Numbered from the stretch's first letter, positions 1 through 10,896 are shown. The stretch: DNA of 64,000 nt from Incurvaria masculella (GCA_946894095.1 OX335660.1:10979001-11043000), one strand, 5' to 3'. Made by a program: numbers and translations. Notes: a model not told the origin generated them from the letters alone.

Positions 1-488
1 TTGACCGACTGATTTCTACGATGTTTATTCATGGAACAGGACCACGATGGCTATTATTACAAACTAGCACGGCTAAAATGAGCTGGATTGTAAACGCGTT
101 ATTGTTTCGGGTACTATCCCGATGATTAATACGGCTACCATCGGTGTGACCATTATTAAATGTCAATTATTGTCTTCATTCTTGTATTTTTTTAATTTGC
201 ACCTAAACTGAATACCGCGATGGCAAATTTACTAATGGCGTCATTGAAGCCATTATGTATTAACATTACAGCCAAGGTTGTATATATTTTTGGCCAAGGC
301 AAGGTGCCGGGCTTTCAACGCAATTGACTAGTGATAAGGGGACGGTGCAAGCAGCGCGAGGGAGACAACGAGAAAACAATGTCTTCAAGAACCGGTCCGA
401 ACATATTCGAATGCAGAGCTACTGTAATCCAAAACATTGAGGCGGTGGCGGGACATGACACACTGAATGAGGTGTAATCAAGAATAGA
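1..488. other. Unassigned flank left of the palindrome
   Basis: This is AT-rich DNA with no convincing reading frame and no repeat that I could match elsewhere in the window. It ends where the left arm of the large inverted duplication begins. Confidence 0.5.
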
Positions 489-510
489 CCAAGCTCCCAT
501 TGCATAAAAT

Positions 511-950
511 CTTACCTCACTCGATTTCTCTACAGACGTGTATTGCAGTGAAAGAAAACACTTGGAAACATCGGTTCATAACAGGTTGCCATTCCGTAAC
601 CTGGTAAAACCATGTTTTTTTTCGGGTTTAAAACCTCTATTTTGACCCAAAATTATCTCATAAGATTTCACATAGAAAAGTATATGCAGTGAAAGATATG
701 CCTTAGGAGATGAGAACCCGCACAGGTTGCCTCCCCCCACCCTGGAAGGTTCCATGGTCAGCCAAGTTTAATGAGGCCAAAAAATGGGGTCATTTACCTC
801 ATTTGATTTCTCGATAAAATTTGTGCAGAACGATAGCTCGAAATGTGCCATTGATAAAAATATAAGGTTGCCTGTCATCAGCCTGGTAAAACCCTGTTGT
901 CAGCCGCCTCAAAGGAAACGAAGAAAAATCTTCAGTTTGAGAAAATCTCA
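511..950 (-). repeat. 141-bp tandem repeat with exon-like units (left arm)
   Basis: Three units start exactly 141 bp apart: 516-600, 657-741 and 798-882. On the minus strand each 85-bp unit follows a T/C-rich tract ending in CCAG. Two of the three end in GAG followed by GTAAG or GTAAA, the splice-donor pattern; the middle unit has ATAAT instead. A more degenerate fourth unit lies at about 945-1015. The units have diverged in sequence but keep their length and spacing exactly. Reading across units 1 and 3 gives related peptides ending REIE and REIK. Since 85 is not a multiple of three, serial splicing would shift the frame, so coding function is doubtful. Confidence 0.7.
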
Positions 951-1891
951 TGTAGTCGCTGAATTCAGGGGGGCAATCAGTCCCAATCATGGTATCAAGA
1001 TAAAATCCATACCCTGACATTCCTGCGCCTCGTTTATTTTGGCAAAAAAGGGTACAGGGGTCGACTATGGACTTATCAGTTTTTTGTATTCAATAATGAA
1101 AAAAATCATGTTATCGTTTAGAATGGACGTAAAATTAGTACCACCAACCATGACATAAGTCGAAACCTATACGCACTGACATTTGCACACATTATATGTT
1201 TTAAAATAATGAGGGTAAAATAGTCAAATGTTTGTCTTTCCATTCGCACAGATGTATGATGCCGTTTAGATTCGTGCCCTATGTAATGACATTTTTGAGC
1301 TTTATGTTTATTGAAACAGTAGAGTAAATGAGTAAACTGTGTCAATTGGTTGTTATCCTGCCTGTTTGCATATATAGGTATAAAGAAAAACGTACGCTGC
1401 CGCGGAGATGCATCAAGGTATGCCGAGTGCCAGTCGTGATTTTAAGTCAAATGAATCGCACTGATGTAGTGACAGCTATACATATATATTTTACTTTACT
1501 TTAATTTACTTGACTAGTCTGGTTGGTTGTTTGATTTTAAATAAATATTCATAATGCCGCTCAGTTTCTAAGTATTAGGAGTGCTATTCGTGATATAACG
1601 TAAAAACCTACACTCTGGAATATAATATTCTCAAACAGTTAGTAAGTGACCTTAGTCCGTGGTCCTTAGAAAAAAACATGTAAATGTGGATTAGAGAAAC
1701 AATGTTTGCTGGGGGTTTTCACTTCAGGTGACCAGCCAGTTGAGCCAGCCAACCAGAACCAGTGCAATGTACTACTGTTGTTCGATTTATGTTTTTGTTG
1801 TTATTTTTTTATTTAATAAACAAATTTTATTTCTTTCTTTCTTTATCACGCCAGTAAAAGATAAATCTATTCGTCATCAGTTGAATCTAGA

Positions 1892-2162
1892 ATAGAATAG
1901 AAGCATTTTATTCCCTTAAAAGCGGTACATACAATCATGGTTTACAACTTTTTACAATATTATTATGATTAGGCTAGATCAATGTGCATGTAAAACTGTA
2001 GGGAAAAGGTAATGTGGCTCAGCGTTAATGCCCGCGTATACTTCAGCAAGTTTGCTGAAGTAGATTTGTGCCGCTGGTTTTCAGCCACCACCGGATCTCA
2101 AGGTATTGTGATTAATTTATAACAGAAACAGGAGAAGCAATAACAAAGCATGATAATCTAGA
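1892..2162 (-). mobile_element. Short retroposon insertion with target-site duplication
   Basis: The block is present in the left palindrome arm and absent from the matching place in the right arm (around 5478). It is bounded by AATCTAGA at 1884-1891 and 2155-2162, the likely target duplication. On the minus strand it ends in AATAAAATGC plus a short TTCTA repeat, which fits a LINE 3' end or a SINE mobilised by one. It must have inserted after the inverted duplication, or been lost from the other arm. Confidence 0.7.
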
Positions 2163-2589
2163 CTACCATGTGATTAAGTTTTTCTTACTATTATATCATT
2201 AATACTAAAATTAATGGCATCACCTGCTATCATATGTTGTACACAATCATAAAATTCCTATGGACCATTCAGCGAGGCGAAAACGGCTCACGTTATATTT
2301 AACTATATTAAATGCCTTCGTTTTTTCTTTGTCTTTTAAGGCAGATGTGTAGTCACAACCAGTGTAAACCTGCTGAGCTGCATAATACATTTCCTAGCTA
2401 GCGAGCTTACTCTATGCAGTTATAAGCCAAATGGCGGTGGTCACTGTAAATCCATATTTCCGAACAATTCGAGAGTAGGTGTAAATTCCCAAGTATGAAT
2501 ATCAAAATTTCGGTATCGGAACAATTAATTAGTTAGTGTCTTAGAATAAGGCTGGACTTTAATTAAATTTCTTTAAATCCAAACTCATC

Positions 2590-3889
2590 CACAAACCACT
2601 GGCTAAGCTAAACATACCAGACCAGATGCTCTATTTCGAATCCAAACTCGAGGATGCTTAGCGCCACGAGATGAGGATGCCGACATAGACAAGGCATATA
2701 CGAGTTTCGTATCCTCACTAACGGAAACTGCAGAAAAGCACTTCAGCAAAAGTCCACATGCAGACCGCAGTAAGTTATCAGCAGAGACGTTGAGGCTTCT
2801 GGAAACACGACGAAATATGAAACCGGGAGATCCGCAGTAGTATCTCGTGCACAAAAACCTCAACAAGACCATTAGCAAGTCCATTCGCCGTGATATTCGC
2901 CGAGAGAATATGAAGTTGGTTGGTGGATTAGCGCATTATAGAAGAAAATCGAGGCAGTTAAGTGTTTGCCTGTTCCTTTTCTACCGGCGCAAAGAAATTT
3001 TAAAAATCGAGCGAGCGAATGGGGTTGTCACTGCCAGAAATCCGGATATACTTCAGGCAATGGAAGAATTTTATGTCGAATTGTACTCCGCAGCAATTCC
3101 TATCCCGAGCCCAAGCAAACCAGTCGAATCTGATAGGCGTGCGCCGCCCACTAGAAACTACACCGAGGATCTACCGGAGATTAGTGTCTATGAGATAAAC
3201 TGCTGCCTCTCGGAAAGGCAGCCTCTCGGTCGGCTGACAGAAAGGCTGGATTGGTACCAGCCTCATGAGCCAGATAGGTTTAGAAAAGAATACGGCACAA
3301 TGGTATTATATATTTAATGTGAGACAAAAGGTGCTGAAGTGCGAGGAGTACAACAAGCCGCTCTTCCTAGACTTCGTGGACTACGAGAAGGCGTTCGACT
3401 CAGTTGAAAACTCCCTCCTGAGGTGCAGAATCGCTACATCGAGGTATCGTAAATGTGTATCGGTCCGCGACCATGACTGTGAGTCTCCATGAAAATATCC
3501 AATCCATCCTCCTTGGTAAAGGCGTAAGGGGTATGTGATCTCACCTAAGCTCTTCGCCAACGCATTGGAAGATGTGTTCAAGACGCTTGAATGGGACAAC
3601 ATGGGTATCAACGTTAATGGAGATTTTCTCACTCATCCTCGCTTCACCATGCTGTGAGACCTTTACAAAGCATTGGTAAAGGTAGGTCTGAAGATGAACC
3701 GGGACAAAACAAAGGTCATGGCGACCGAGGGCATGACGGGGGGACAAATCGTTATCGACAGAGAAGTGATCGAACAGGTTGAAGAGTACGTATATCTCGG
3801 TCAAATTCTGCGGCTTGGTAGACAAGAACTGACCAAGGAGTTTAAGAGACGGATTCAACTGTGTTGGACTTGCCTTCGAAAAGCTTAAA
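2590..3889 (+). pseudogene. RTE-clade LINE reverse transcriptase, internally deleted
   Basis: Reading frames at 2847-3317, 3265-3492 and 3673-3888, plus broken frames around them, match the linker and RT region of insect RTE endonuclease-reverse transcriptases. Visible blocks are the pre-RT segment (LPEISVYEI), the RT core segment FVDYEKAFDSVEN, VISPKLFANALEDVF, and the C-terminal thumb with EEYVYLGQI and FKRRIQLCW. The palm is damaged: sequence is missing after 3195, and the FADD catalytic block is lost near 3640, where the frame runs into TGA. Several stops and frameshifts occur, so it cannot encode an active enzyme. Its 5' part belongs to the left palindrome arm and its 3' part lies in the spacer. 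Confidence 0.85.
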
Positions 3890-3892
3890 ATT

Positions 3893-4617
3893 CCCTCTGA
3901 GATCTGAGCCGCAGTTCCTTCAAGATGGGTCTTCTGACAGCCTTTAACAGTTCCGCCGTTATCATCACTCGGAGCTTTGGGTTTTTTAAGTCCTTTCAAA
4001 GCAGCCTTTATCTCATAGACACTAATCTCCGGCAGATCATCGCTGTAGTGTCTAGTGGGCGGCGCACGCCTATCAGATTCGACTGGTTTGATTGGGCTCG
4101 GGTAGGAATTGCTGCGGAGTACAATTCGACATAAAATTCTTCCATTGCCTGAAGTATATCCGGATTTCTTGCAGTGACAACCCCATCCGCTCCCTCGATT
4201 TTGAAATTCGTTTACGCCGGTAGAGAAGGAACAGGCAAACACTTAACTGCCTCGATTTTCTTCTGTAATGCGCTCAACCACCAACCAACTTCATATTCTC
4301 TCGGCGAATATTACGGCGAATGGACAGGCTGATGGTCTTGTTGAGGTTTTTGTGCACGAGATACTACTGCGGATCTCCCGGTTTCATATTTCGTCGTGTT
4401 TCCAGGAGCCTCAACGTCTCTTCTGATAACTTACTGCGGTCTGCATGTGGACTTTTGCTGAAGTGCTTTTCTGCAGTTTCCGTTAGTGAGGATACGAAAC
4501 TCGTATATGCCTTGTCTATGTCGGCATCCTCATCTCGTGGCGCTAAGCATCCTCGAGTTTGGATTCGAAATAGAGCATCTGGTCTGGTATGTTTAGCTTA
4601 GCCAGTGGTTTGTGGAT
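3893..4617 (-). pseudogene. RTE-clade LINE fragment, inverted partner
   Basis: On the minus strand this repeats the pre-RT region of the fragment at 2590-3195, including LPEISVYEI and then KAALKGLKKPKAP, the conserved start of RTE reverse transcriptases. After KAPSDD the frame shifts. Homology stops near 3893, where it abuts the tail of the opposite-facing RTE copy. The region reads better on the minus strand; the plus-strand frame at 4320-4601 is only its antisense. It forms the inner end of the right palindrome arm and is non-functional. Confidence 0.8.
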
Positions 4618-4699
4618 GAGTTTCGATTTAAAGAAATTTAATTAAAGTCCAGCCTTATTCTAAGACACTAACTAATTAATTGTTCCGATACCGAACAGA

Positions 4700-5098
4700 T
4701 AGAGAAGGAACAGGCAAACACTTAACTGCCTCGATTTTCTTCTGTAATGCGCTCAACCACCAACCAACTTCATATTCTCTCGGCGAATATTACGGCAAAT
4801 GGACAGGCTGATGGTCTTGTTGAGGTTTTTGTGCACGAGATACTACTGCGGATCTCCCGGTTTCATATTTTGTCTTGTTTCCAGGAGCCTCAACGTCTCT
4901 GCTGATAACTTCCTGAGGTGTGCCTGTCGACTTTTGCTGAAGTGCTTTTCTGCAGTGTCCGTTAGTGCGGATACGAAGCTCGTATATGCCTTGTCGATGT
5001 CGGCATCCTCATCGCGTGGCGCTAAGCATCCTCGAGTTTGGCTTGGAAATCGAGCATCTAGTCTAGTATGTTTAGCTTAGCCAGTGGTTTGTGGATGA
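4700..5098 (-). pseudogene. Extra tandem copy of the RTE fragment
   Basis: 4221-4699 is followed by a second, slightly diverged copy starting at 4700 (offset 479 bp), with the same minus-strand RTE sequence and the same flank through about 5115. The left arm contains only one copy. The second copy differs at more sites from the first than the first does from the left arm, so it is not a fresh duplication. It is non-coding in effect. Confidence 0.8.
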
Positions 5099-6340
5099 GT
5101 TTGGATGTGGAGAAATTTAATTAAAGAAATTTTGATATTTATTTTTGGGAATTTACACCTACTCTCGAATTGTTCGGAAATATGGATTTACAGTGACCAC
5201 CGCCATTTGGCTTATAACTGCATAGAGTAAGCTCACTAGCTAGGAAATGTATTAAGCAGCTTAGCAGGTTTACACTGGTTGTGACTACACATCTGCCTTA
5301 AAAGACAAAGAAAAAACGAAGGCATTTAATATAGTTAAATAAAACGTGAGCCGTTTTGGCCTCGCTGAATGGTCCATAGGAATTGAATGATTGTATACGA
5401 CATATGATAGCAGGTGATACCATTAATTTTAGTATTGAAGATATAACAGTAAGAAAAACTGAATCAGTCTAGATTCAAGTGATGACGAATAGATTTATCT
5501 TTTAAAGGCGTGATAAAGAAAGAAAGAAATAAAATTTGTTTATTAAATAAAAAAATAACAACAAAAACATAAACCGAACAACAGTAGTACAATTGCACTG
5601 GTTCTGGTTGGCTGGATCAACTGGCTCAACTGGCTGGTCACCTGAAGTGAAAACCCCCAGCAAACCTTGCTTCTCTAATCCACATTTACATTAACTTTTC
5701 TAAGGACCACGCACTAAGGTCACTTACTAACTGTTTGAGAATATTATATTCCAGAGTGTAGCTTTTTACGTTATATCACGAATATCACTCCTAATACTTA
5801 GAAACTGAGCGGCATTATTAATATTTATTCAAAATCAAACAACCAGACTAGTCAAGTAAATTAAAGTAATGTAAAAAAATATATGTATGGCTCTCACTAC
5901 ATCAATGCGATTCATTTGACTTAAAATCACGACTGGCACTCGTCATACCTTGATGCATCTACGCGGCAGCATATGTTTTTCTTTATACCTATACATGCAA
6001 ACAGGCAGGATAACAACCAAATGACACAGTTTACTCATTTACTCTATTGTTTCAATAAACATGAAGCTCAAAAATGTCATTACATAGGGCACGAATCTAA
6101 ACGGCATCATACATCTGTGCAAATGGAAAGCCAACATTTGACTATTTTACCCTCATTATTTCAAAACATATAATGAGTGCAAATGTCAGTGCGTATAGGT
6201 TTCGACTTATGTCATGGTTAGTGGTACTAATTTTACGTCCATTCTAAACGATAACATGATTTTTTCATTATTGAATACAAAAAACTAATAAGTCCATAGT
6301 CGACCCCTGTACCCTTTTTTGCCAAAATAAACGAGGCGCA

Positions 6341-6855
6341 GGAATGTCAGGGTATGGATTTTATCTTGATACCATTATTGGGACTGATTGCCCCCCTGAA
6401 TTCAGCGACTACATGAGATTTTCGCAAACCGAAGATTTTTCTTCGTTTCCTTTGAGGCGGCTGACAACAGGGTTTTACCAGGCTGATGACAGGCAACCTT
6501 ATATTTTTATCAATGGCACATTTCGAGCTATCGTTCTGCACAAATTTCATCGAGAAATCAAATGAGGTAAATGACCCCATTTTTTGGCCTCATTAAACTT
6601 GGCTGACCATGGAACCTTCCAGGGTGGGGGGAGGCAACCTGTGCGGGTTCTCATCTCCTAAGGCATATCTTTCACTGCATATACTTTTCTATGTGAAATC
6701 TTATGAGATAATTTTGGGTCAAAATAGAGGTTTTAAACCCGAAAAAAAACATGGTTTTACCAGGATACGGAATGGCAACCTGTTATCAACCGATGTTTCC
6801 AAGTGTTTTCTTTCACTGCAATACACGCCTGTAGAGAAATCGAGTGAGGTAAGAT
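6341..6855 (+). repeat. 141-bp tandem repeat with exon-like units (right arm)
   Basis: This is the mirror copy of the left-arm array. The 85-bp units lie at 6482-6566, 6623-6707 and 6764-6848, again exactly 141 bp apart. Each is preceded by TTTTACCAG or CCTTCCAG. Units 6482 and 6764 are followed by GTAAAT and GTAAGA. A fourth, degraded unit ends near 6417. The short segments between units (56 bp) would be very short introns if spliced. Confidence 0.7.
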
Positions 6856-6929
6856 TTTATGCAATGGGAGCTTGGACTAGAACGTCCACTGAAAAAAAAT
6901 ACATCTTGTTAGTAAATCAATTAAAGGGG

Positions 6930-7287
6930 TGTGTGCGTCAAAGTAGATTGTCGCGCCAAAGTTGTTCGTAGTAATTTCTGCTATAAGTCTTTAAACAAAG
7001 GAAGTTACAAACTATAACTGTAGTGGCGAGCACATTATTCCGTTATGCATTTAATCTCATTAAACAATTACAAAAGTAAGCTGGAATCGCGTAGATTATT
7101 CACATTATACATTTTCACATTATACATCTTATAATCATCTCACAAATTATAGTATTTTTTACACAGTGTTGTGTGAGATTAGAAACATAAATGCGTAGTG
7201 TGCTCGCCACTACAGTTATGGCTAGAAACAAAGTTATAGCAGAAATAGCGATGAACTTCTGTGGCGCCATCTACATTGACGCACTAC
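6930..7287. mobile_element. Foldback MITE with terminal inverted repeats
   Basis: The ends are inverted repeats of more than 50 bp. TGTGCGTCAAAGTAGATTG at 6931 pairs with the stretch ending TTGACGCACTAC at 7287, and an inner pair around CTGTAGTGGCGAGCACA pairs with its complement at about 7200-7218. There is no reading frame between them. This fits a non-autonomous DNA transposon; I see no clear target duplication. Confidence 0.65.
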
Positions 7288-7540
7288 AGGATGCAGGCAC
7301 GAAAACATAAAATGTTAGAAAATGGTAAACAGTAATAGAACATACCAAAACATATTTCGATGAGCCAATGCATGCGCGCCCGGGTTCGATGCACTGAACC
7401 AACAAAACACAAAAGCACACGACTAGACAGCGGACAGATAACGTCGGAGAGTGCTGGCGTAAACAGCAACTCGACGGAAGCAGACGACACAATGCAGGCG
7501 GCTCCACTTACAGAGCTGCTACAGGCTAGACGGGAACGCA

Positions 7541-7725
7541 TCATAAAGTCCAAAAAGCACAAGGTCTAAAACCCATACCGTCCAAAATACTTACGAATAC
7601 GTATATTTTGAATTGGGTTAGGTTAGGTTAGGTTAGGTTAGATTATATGCATTTTATATACACACGAAAAATACATACTTTTGGACGTTCTGGGTTTTGG
7701 ACCTTATGCTTTTTGGACTTTATGA
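7541..7725. mobile_element. Hairpin element with TTAGG repeats in the loop
   Basis: Near-identical inverted ends of about 40 bp contain CATAAAGTCCAAAAAGCA at 7542 and its complement ending at 7724. The loop carries a short array of the insect telomere unit. No open frame lies within the loop. The left end overlaps the tail of an unrecognised 69-codon frame (7360-7569). Confidence 0.7.
7618..7641 (+). repeat. Interstitial telomere-type repeat (TTAGG)4+
   Basis: There are four full TTAGG units and a partial fifth in the loop of the hairpin element. TTAGG is the telomere unit of Lepidoptera and many other insects. The array is far too short to be a telomere. Confidence 0.9.
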
Positions 7726-8324
7726 AGGCGACCCGGCTAGACTACGCGATGGCTATCACCACGGAGATGCAGATTTCATCAGACGGGTAATCAACTTCTA
7801 AGTTAAAAGGACTGTTCGACCTGAGGCAGAACGATGCGGTGCGGGTCCAGTGACGAATACATTCGTTCTGTTGCCATATGTTGTTGGCAACCTGGCAGTC
7901 TTCAAACGTAACATCAACAAGCTCAATAACCCTGCAGAAGCACTTTGCTGCCAATGTCAGCAAATATGACCGCAAAGAACTGTGGTAATCCAAGTGATTT
8001 ACAATTTAGTTTAAACATCCACTAAAATGGTTTGTCGGTACTGCAATAATTCGCATTTATCTATAATAGTTTAATATAAGACATAGAGTCGTATTCATAT
8101 TGAACTGTCAAGATTTAGTACGCGGACTAGCACCACACAAACCATACAAAATGCTATTTAGTCCGGCGATAATCCCCGTAATAAAGTTAGTCCGCCCACA
8201 CCTAATACGACTTATAATCATCAATAGGCATTCTGAGAATAGACCGTAATAGTCGACCATTCACTGCCTCAACGGAGGCACAACGCCTATTCGATTTCCA
8301 AATCGTTTACAGTACAGAATGGGC
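7726..8324. other. Unassigned stretch
   Basis: No gene or repeat was recognised. The short frame at 7742-7993 has no familiar motif. Confidence 0.4.
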
Positions 8325-8535
8325 AGTCCGAGTTCTTACCTAAATTAATGTTAACGGAACTTCGAAGATACGTAAAAACATAGACCAAGCCTAGGTCGCT
8401 GTGCTTACATTGTTGTTCATTGTTTCTTGTTGCATGCATAAAAACGTCAAAACCATACAAGTGATAGTATTTATTCTGTGGTTTTAAGTACTTCTGCAAC
8501 CTGTTTAAATCAAACTCGGATATAGGGAAGATCCT
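8325..8535 (+). mobile_element. Degenerate MITE-A copy
   Basis: CAGTCCGAGTTCTTACCTAA at 8327 matches the MITE-A end. TTCTGTGGTTTTAAGTACTTC near 8475 matches its inner part. About 50 bp of unrelated sequence separates the two, and the right half is missing. Confidence 0.55.
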
Positions 8536-8586
8536 GGCGTGGCACCTAGTTCTCATGTGGTGTGTTAGACTAATATGACGGTTGGC

Positions 8587-8886
8587 TTTTTAGGGTTTCG
8601 TACACAAAGGGTGAAAACGGAACCCTATTACTAAGCCTCCGCTGTCCGTCCGTACGTCTGTCACAGGGCTGTATGTATCTCATGAACCGTAATAGGTAGG
8701 AAGCTGAAATTTTCACAGAGTGTGTATTTATTTTGCCGCTATAACAACAAATAGGTAAAATTAAAAAAATATAAAAATTAAAGGGGGGGGGGGGCATACA
8801 AAAAACGTGATTATTTTGTGTTCAATCATGTACGATGGTACGGAACCCTTGGTGTGCGAGTTCGACCCGCACTTGGCCGGTTTTTT
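8587..8886 (-). mobile_element. Lepidopteran interspersed repeat (CCGGCCAAGTGCGAGTC family)
   Basis: On the minus strand the copy starts AAAAAACCGGCCAAGTGCG and ends in GTACGAAACCCTAAAAAG. It contains the family's conserved middle (TTGTTGTTATAGCGGCAAAA) and a short GACGG microsatellite. Subterminal GGGTTCCGTACC and GGTACGGAACCC-like blocks are inverted. It is non-coding. Other copies lie at 20281, 35609, 41267 and 54330. The family is very common in moth genomes; its class is uncertain. Confidence 0.75.
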
Positions 8887-10155
8887 ATTAGCTACCAATG
8901 TTCATCTACATAAAAAAAATCGGAAAAATGTGGTAAATATTTTTAAATAGATCAAAACTATCGCGACTTTCATGAAAAACATTGCTTGGTTTACCAGGGA
9001 AGCATTTTTACAGTCAAATACACAATAGTTTTAGACTTGAAAGGAAATGAGGCTTTGATTAAACTTCTCTTAAAACTTTCTGGATCCACGATTAAATGAT
9101 AAGAGACTGATAAAATAGATAGAGTTAAAGTAAACTAAGCTTCTGGATGACTGAAAATATATTTTATCCCAAAGCTCAACACAAAGAAGCGAGTCTACTC
9201 TTGAGCAAACAATAACAAGTTTGCGAACTCAACCAAAGAGATTGGGGATAGCACATTCAAGGTAAGCAAGATTCAGACCAAAGATCCACTCCTAACGAAA
9301 TGGCAAATAAACAGAGTGGAAATTCGCTTCCTTCCCAGAAAAGCAAAAGCAAGAAAAGAAAAGTATGTACGCGACTTTCATCAAATTTCCCTCCCAGGTG
9401 AGATTCGTTTACAGAGATGAAAACAGTGTTAATATAAGCACTGTTCCGAGAACAGGGGATATTTTGTACTCAAGGAAATGTAGGTTCCGAGAAGGAACGC
9501 TCTGGAGAGCGGTGAGATGTCGTCGCGTAGGCGACTACCACTTTGGACACTTTGCAGTAATGTATTAGGTTAGACTCACCTATGTTCGAAGAGACAACAT
9601 TTACGGTCGCATAAAATTGTTACGACGACGGCCGCGCCGACAGCTAGAGACCTCGTAAAAAGACACACCCACCCGATATTTTGGTTAGATCTCATCACCG
9701 TTTATTTGGCTATCGGCTGCCTGCCTACTATATCTATGCCATTGAGAGTAGGTACATAAAGCGGAATCCCATATACATATACCCTATGGTATACCCTAGT
9801 TCTACCCTCGCCCTCTGCTACCTCTCGCATTGTCTTTTACTCTTGATCTATCAATATCGTCAGAACTATATAGGTAAGAGTCGTTTTTAAATTTGCGAAA
9901 CAACCTTAGGAGTTCATGGCAGCGTGCGTTGGCGCTGATTCATCTAGGCGAATTTCATCTAGAGCATTAGCTGGTTGAGACTGTGGCCTATGGATGCCAA
10001 GAATGCCGCCTGGGTGACCATCATCTCGGGTCAGATGATCGAATTCAGGGAAGATACAAATGGATATTTTGTTTATTTTTTATGTTTACGAGATTACCGT
10101 TTCATATTAATCTGAGGTAAAATAGCGACAACATACGACAGGATCATTTCTGATT
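8887..10155. other. Unassigned stretch
   Basis: No gene was recognised. Short frames at 9365-9568 and 9681-9890 carry no known motif. The sequence is moderately AT-rich with no clear tandem or inverted structure. Confidence 0.4.
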
Positions 10156-10165
10156 AGATTAACAC

Positions 10166-10397
10166 CTAGACCAATTTTTTTTTTAAATCGAAAACCAATT
10201 CATTATAATACAAATCGTCCAAAACACGAAGTAATACCTCTGTGCCTTTATTAATTTTAGCAGTATGTATTTTGCCGCTCCGCTGACCAATTCCAGTTGA
10301 TACATCATCTTGTATAAGCCTGTACGCCTCTGAGCCTTCCAGCCTACAGCATTCATATTCCACCGAAATCTGATACGTAAAGTACAAAGAGAATGTT
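10166..10397 (-). CDS. Possible coding exon, unrecognised
   Basis: On the minus strand a good acceptor (TTTCTTATTCGCAG) ends at 10398 and is followed by an open frame of about 77 codons to a stop at 10166. The amino-acid composition looks protein-like: mixed charged and hydrophobic residues, with segments such as EYECCRLEGSEAYRLIQDD and LLRVLDDLYYNELVFDL. Possible donors (GGT within GAATTGGTTTTC, or AGGTGT after the stop) are weak. I do not recognise a family. It may be a host exon, a transposase remnant or chance. A second open frame overlaps it on the same strand and looks less natural. Confidence 0.25.
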
Positions 10398-10423
10398 CTG
10401 CGAATAAGAAACACAATTCCCAA

Positions 10424-10896
10424 ACAAGATTACTTCGTTATTGTGATTACGGCGGCGCGGCGGAGGAAACGGCGGCGCACAGTAGCTCAAAAAGCTGGCC
10501 AAAATGATATTTTTACTAGCGATTAATGAAATGCGGTTTTATTAAAATTGAATAGTTATGACGTCATGTGTTTATCTTTTTACAATCTAATGTCACAGTG
10601 TTAGCCTTGGATAAAGTTGAAATTCAGTCCTTGCATGCACAAACCGTCTTTTTTCTTTATGTTGTTTATTTTATATGTATGTGTGATATGGAAGTTGTTA
10701 GTGAATTTACACGTAATTGATTCAAAAGTCCAAAATATGAAGTTGATTATAAAAAAAATTGATTTACTTAACAATACATTTTACTTTATTATTTAGCATG
10801 TCAAACAATACTGAAAGAGTTGAAAAACTATAAAAACAATGAGTTTATGTAATGAGGAAGAAATAAAATTGAAAACCGGTGAAAGGTTGCATACAT
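10424..10896. other. Unassigned stretch with one CRE-like site
   Basis: A GCC-rich patch lies near 10450-10500 and the palindrome TGACGTCA (CREB/ATF-type site) at 10559-10566. The rest is AT-rich with no gene seen. Confidence 0.4.

Larger units (their letters stand above)
489..6875. repeat. Very large inverted duplication (palindrome)
   Basis: The left arm (489-3199) reappears as its reverse complement at 4008-6875, separated by about 808 bp. Examples are 491-520 against 6846-6875, the 140-bp repeats at 516-950 against 6341-6848, and 1118-1345 against 6010-6240. Agreement is high with scattered substitutions and small indels. Two later differences stand out: a 271-bp retroposon only in the left arm (1892-2162) and an extra 479-bp tandem unit only in the right arm (4700 onward). 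The inner ends are RTE LINE fragments. The arm stretches 1021-2560 and 5131-6340 contain no recognised gene; they include T-rich tracts and simple (TTTC)n near 1830 and 5520. No transposase is visible, so I infer inverted duplication rather than one named transposon. Confidence 0.9.

Noticed and set aside
799..1020. 73-codon frame in both palindrome arms as a conserved small protein
   Set aside because: It lies across the 141-bp tandem units and its splice-like boundaries. The units change frame and show stops in other copies, so coding is not supported.
2603..2884. 93-codon open frame repeated three times (2603-2884 minus, 4320-4601 plus, 4799-5080 plus)
   Set aside because: It is the antisense of the RTE pre-RT region. 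The sense strand gives the recognisable RTE protein, so these frames are not a new gene family.
7618..7641. Chromosome end or TRAS/SART insertion site
   Set aside because: Four to five units in a hairpin loop are too few, and no telomere-specific LINE sequence adjoins.
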